Origin: Sipunculus nudus
Lineage: Eukaryota; Annelida; Sipuncula; Golfingiida; Sipunculidae
DNA length: 64,000 nt
Assembly: GCA_026874595.1 (NCBI GenBank)
Contig: CM049321.1
Coordinates: forward strand, 23,987,979 to 24,051,978
Direction of reading: 5' to 3'
Shown: positions 61,775-64,000 of the stretch, in pieces
Layout of the letters: every line of letters starts with the position of its first letter
How positions within the stretch are numbered: position 1 is the first letter of the stretch
Position numbers and translations under genes: made by a program
The notes under the pieces: model-generated
The model's database searches: none
Seen by the model: the letters and a program-made list of their open reading frames with translations, nothing else
Told to the model about the DNA's origin: nothing

Positions 61775-61777
<3 letters not shown>

Positions 61778-62839
61778 AATACTCAATAATCAAATATAAT
61801 GGATGTTTTATACCCATGAAATTGTTGGGGGGGGGGCTCATGTCTATGGTCAGGTTTTTGGGGCATATTGTTTAATGGGTCCGATTGATAATTGTTTTAT
61901 AATGTTCTCGATTTGGTAAACTCATGTATAGGCGGATAAAAGAACTGAGAAATGTTCGTACACAACACCTTCGCGCGGGTAATCAAGTGTGTCCATTGCG
62001 CTAGTATATGCCATACATAACCCTGCATCAGATGTAAATGTAAGAACTTCGCTCCGACTGGCGAGGTCTGTATGGCCTTAACTACATATAAAGCAATGAT
62101 TGCCAAGGGATGAGGATCACCAGAAACAATGGCTTTTTTAAGTTTACTGTTGTACTATCACGGTACATCTTTGCACATTTAATTTGTATACATAGTTCTC
62201 AAAAATAGATTATATAACATGAATATTATGATGGATTTATGAATAGAAAGTGACAAAATATATCATTACTAAATAAAAAGAATAGCATGTTTGCAAATTC
62301 ATACCGTAGCAAATAATATGGTGCATAACCTAGAGTCCATGATGAAATAAAGGAAGTATTTTTTTTCAGTTCATAAAGGGACTGAAACTGTATCAATTAT
62401 AAAACTGCAAACATCAAAAAATTTCAACTGCCTTTTTTCCATTTTAAACTGCCAAATAGGGAACAACTGAACGCTAAAATATATATTGGCAAAATCCTAC
62501 CCCTTTTTTGTTATTAAGCATATTATTCTATTTTCCAGATCTTTAGGTGGAAAAAGATTATAATTCCCCCTTGATTCTAGATTCAGAATCTAGAATGCTA
62601 TGTAGTTTTTCCCAAATAAAAACGGTTTGGTTTATTGTACAATGGTTGAATTTATAGGATGTTATTTGAATATACATTATTTGATTGAAAAATCCTGTCG
62701 TGGGAAATTCTAGCCTATATTTCTTTTCTATTTTGTTCAAACTACATCACAGTTTCCTTCCGTAACAATATTTCCCTTTGAATTATTGCTTTTGGCAACA
62801 GCATATACTCGGGTTTATATCTGTATACTATGTTTTCGT

Positions 62840-62899
62840 TTGTTGCTTGTCTTTCAGGGTTTATACGTGTTTTACACAAGCAACAAAGACAAGCAACAA
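62840..62899. repeat. 15-bp hairpin spanning a candidate splice acceptor
   Basis: TTGTTGCTTGTCTTT (62840-62854) and AAAGACAAGCAACAA (62885-62899) are exact reverse complements. The loop of 30 bases contains the CAG at 62855-62857. Confidence 0.8.
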
Positions 62900-63091
62900 C
62901 GTTTCACTATCACGTGGCCTATAATCCAACAGTCCAACACATTAATGACCTCTTTACATCAGCGCAACTTGTGTTTGGCAGAGAAACTAGCAATTATAAG
63001 CTTTAAAACAAAAGAACCTACTGAACAAACGCTCGGAAATTGTTTCCATCTATCGCCATGGACCGAGGGCACCCAACCGTGCGTGTTATAA
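62858..63091 (+). CDS. Possible terminal exon of an unrecognised gene
   Basis: After a 'tgcttgtctttcag' acceptor, 77 codons stay open to a stop: GLYVFYTSNKDKQQ, FTITWPIIQQSN, LCLAEKLAIISF, NCFHLSPWTEG, PCVL. The composition is protein-like with three cysteines. I recognise no domain and no upstream exon. The frame also extends upstream without splicing into a hydrophobic stretch, so it may be chance. Confidence 0.25.
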   Translation, partial: GLYVFYTSNKDKQQRFTITWPIIQQSNTLMTSLHQRNLCLAEKLAIISFKTKEPTEQTLGNCFHLSPWTEGTQPCVL

Positions 63092-63436
63092 AAGAAATGA
63101 TTTAAAACCAACATCGCAATTATTTGAACTTGAGTCAACTGCTGATCAGCCGATGAGACGAAACCGACGGTAGTGATCCAGATGCATTACAAACCTTAGC
63201 ATATCTTGCTCTGTTGCAAAACATAGAGCACTGCGTGACTGTGGAGATCATCGCTACTATATGTTCAATAGGGAAAAAAAATTAGAGTCCGGGACGCTAA
63301 GGCCAAAATGTTGGAGAGTCCCATCGTCTGCTTCCCGATTGGATATAATATGTGAAACTCAGCGTCCGAAAAAGATTTCGAGCGTCATATACGCTTACCC
63401 CCGCGTTCCTGAAAGCCTTTAAATATAAATAAATAA

Positions 63437-63489
<53 letters not shown>

Positions 63490-64000
63490 TGTTTATTTTA
63501 GGTTTTAAAAATATTATATTTACATATGTGATTCACGCTCATCTGTAGTATCCAAAAGAAAACGGTGTTATTTATGAATGTGTTCTTAAGGTTGCCGTTT
63601 TAGGTTTAATTTAGCGCCCTGCTCCGTGAACCGCCACTATATATAAATATAATTTCTTTATTCGAGCAGAATGTATGGATAACCGATCGAGCAGACTTAT
63701 ATAGTATCGGTAAAATCTGAAGTAGGTTGAACATGTTTGTTTCTACCCAGTACTGTTCGAGTTAATCTTAATATTTCAGATGAATCTCCGAGAGTTCTTA
63801 AAGGGGTACCTTAAAATGTGTCTTCATTATCAATTACGGTTAAACCGCTATTGCACCTCAGCGCCATCCTTTGGTCATATAGTGAGTCACATATCGTTTG
63901 TATTAGGTATTAAAACTGGATAATTCCTTTATACATTCTTATACATTTGAATGGATCGCTAACATACACAAAGTTTTATTGCTTTGAGCTGAAATATGAC
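63092..64000. other. Gene-free window end
   Basis: It contains (AT)n at 63441-63486 and no recognisable exon. Confidence 0.4.

Overview
This is AT-rich eukaryotic nuclear DNA. It has GT-AG introns, C2H2 zinc-finger genes, secreted lectin-type genes, a tRNA-headed SINE, and many short non-autonomous transposons and microsatellites. The content fits a marine invertebrate. A bivalve mollusc is my best guess, from the lectin and PLAT-type genes and the style of the repeats (inference; no species-level marker is visible). Gene density is low, and most single open frames are repeat or microsatellite artefacts. The real genes appear only when short exons are joined in phase.

Three spliced genes can be rebuilt by eye. 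(1) A plus-strand gene at 2730-6228 has five exons and encodes a secreted protein of about 264 residues: leader, PAN/apple-like cysteine module, C-type lectin domain. (2) A minus-strand gene at 45339-39901 has a 40-base first exon and a terminal exon, and encodes a C2H2 zinc-finger protein of about 339 residues. Two perfect TGACGTCA (CRE) sites lie about 80 bp upstream of its start codon. (3) A minus-strand gene at 56773-49157 has nine exons and encodes a secreted protein of 365 residues: signal peptide, two PLAT-like domains, C-terminal PAN-like module. All eight junctions are in phase. The first two exons of each PLAT-like repeat have identical lengths and phases (142 and 100 bp), which shows an internal duplication. 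I regard this as the most interesting locus.

A decayed C2H2 zinc-finger array with a duplicated 5' segment lies at about 15.35-17.26 kb on the minus strand. A small pipsqueak-type helix-turn-helix ORF lies at 34116-34280, and a decayed LINE reverse-transcriptase tail at about 36.39-36.90 kb.

From about 7 to 33 kb the window is mostly mobile-element DNA. A composite non-autonomous element begins CAAGGGACC, has internal repeats and a GGAC-rich tract, and ends in a long hairpin followed by an A run. Copies are at about 8.9-10.6, 10.6-13.05, 21.86-24.20 and 25.18-28.07 kb. Other elements are a hAT MITE with a perfect 8-bp target duplication, a pogo/Tigger-like MITE with TA, three PIF/Harbinger-like MITE copies with TTA, a 0.5-kb TIR element in two copies, and a foldback-like element with G-rich arms. 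Two minisatellites (37.2-38.35 and 48.0-48.79 kb) are built from related 16- or 17-bp subunits, and a 270-bp satellite-like array lies at 60.2-61.5 kb. I saw no prokaryotic gene, CRISPR array, rRNA or confident functional tRNA.
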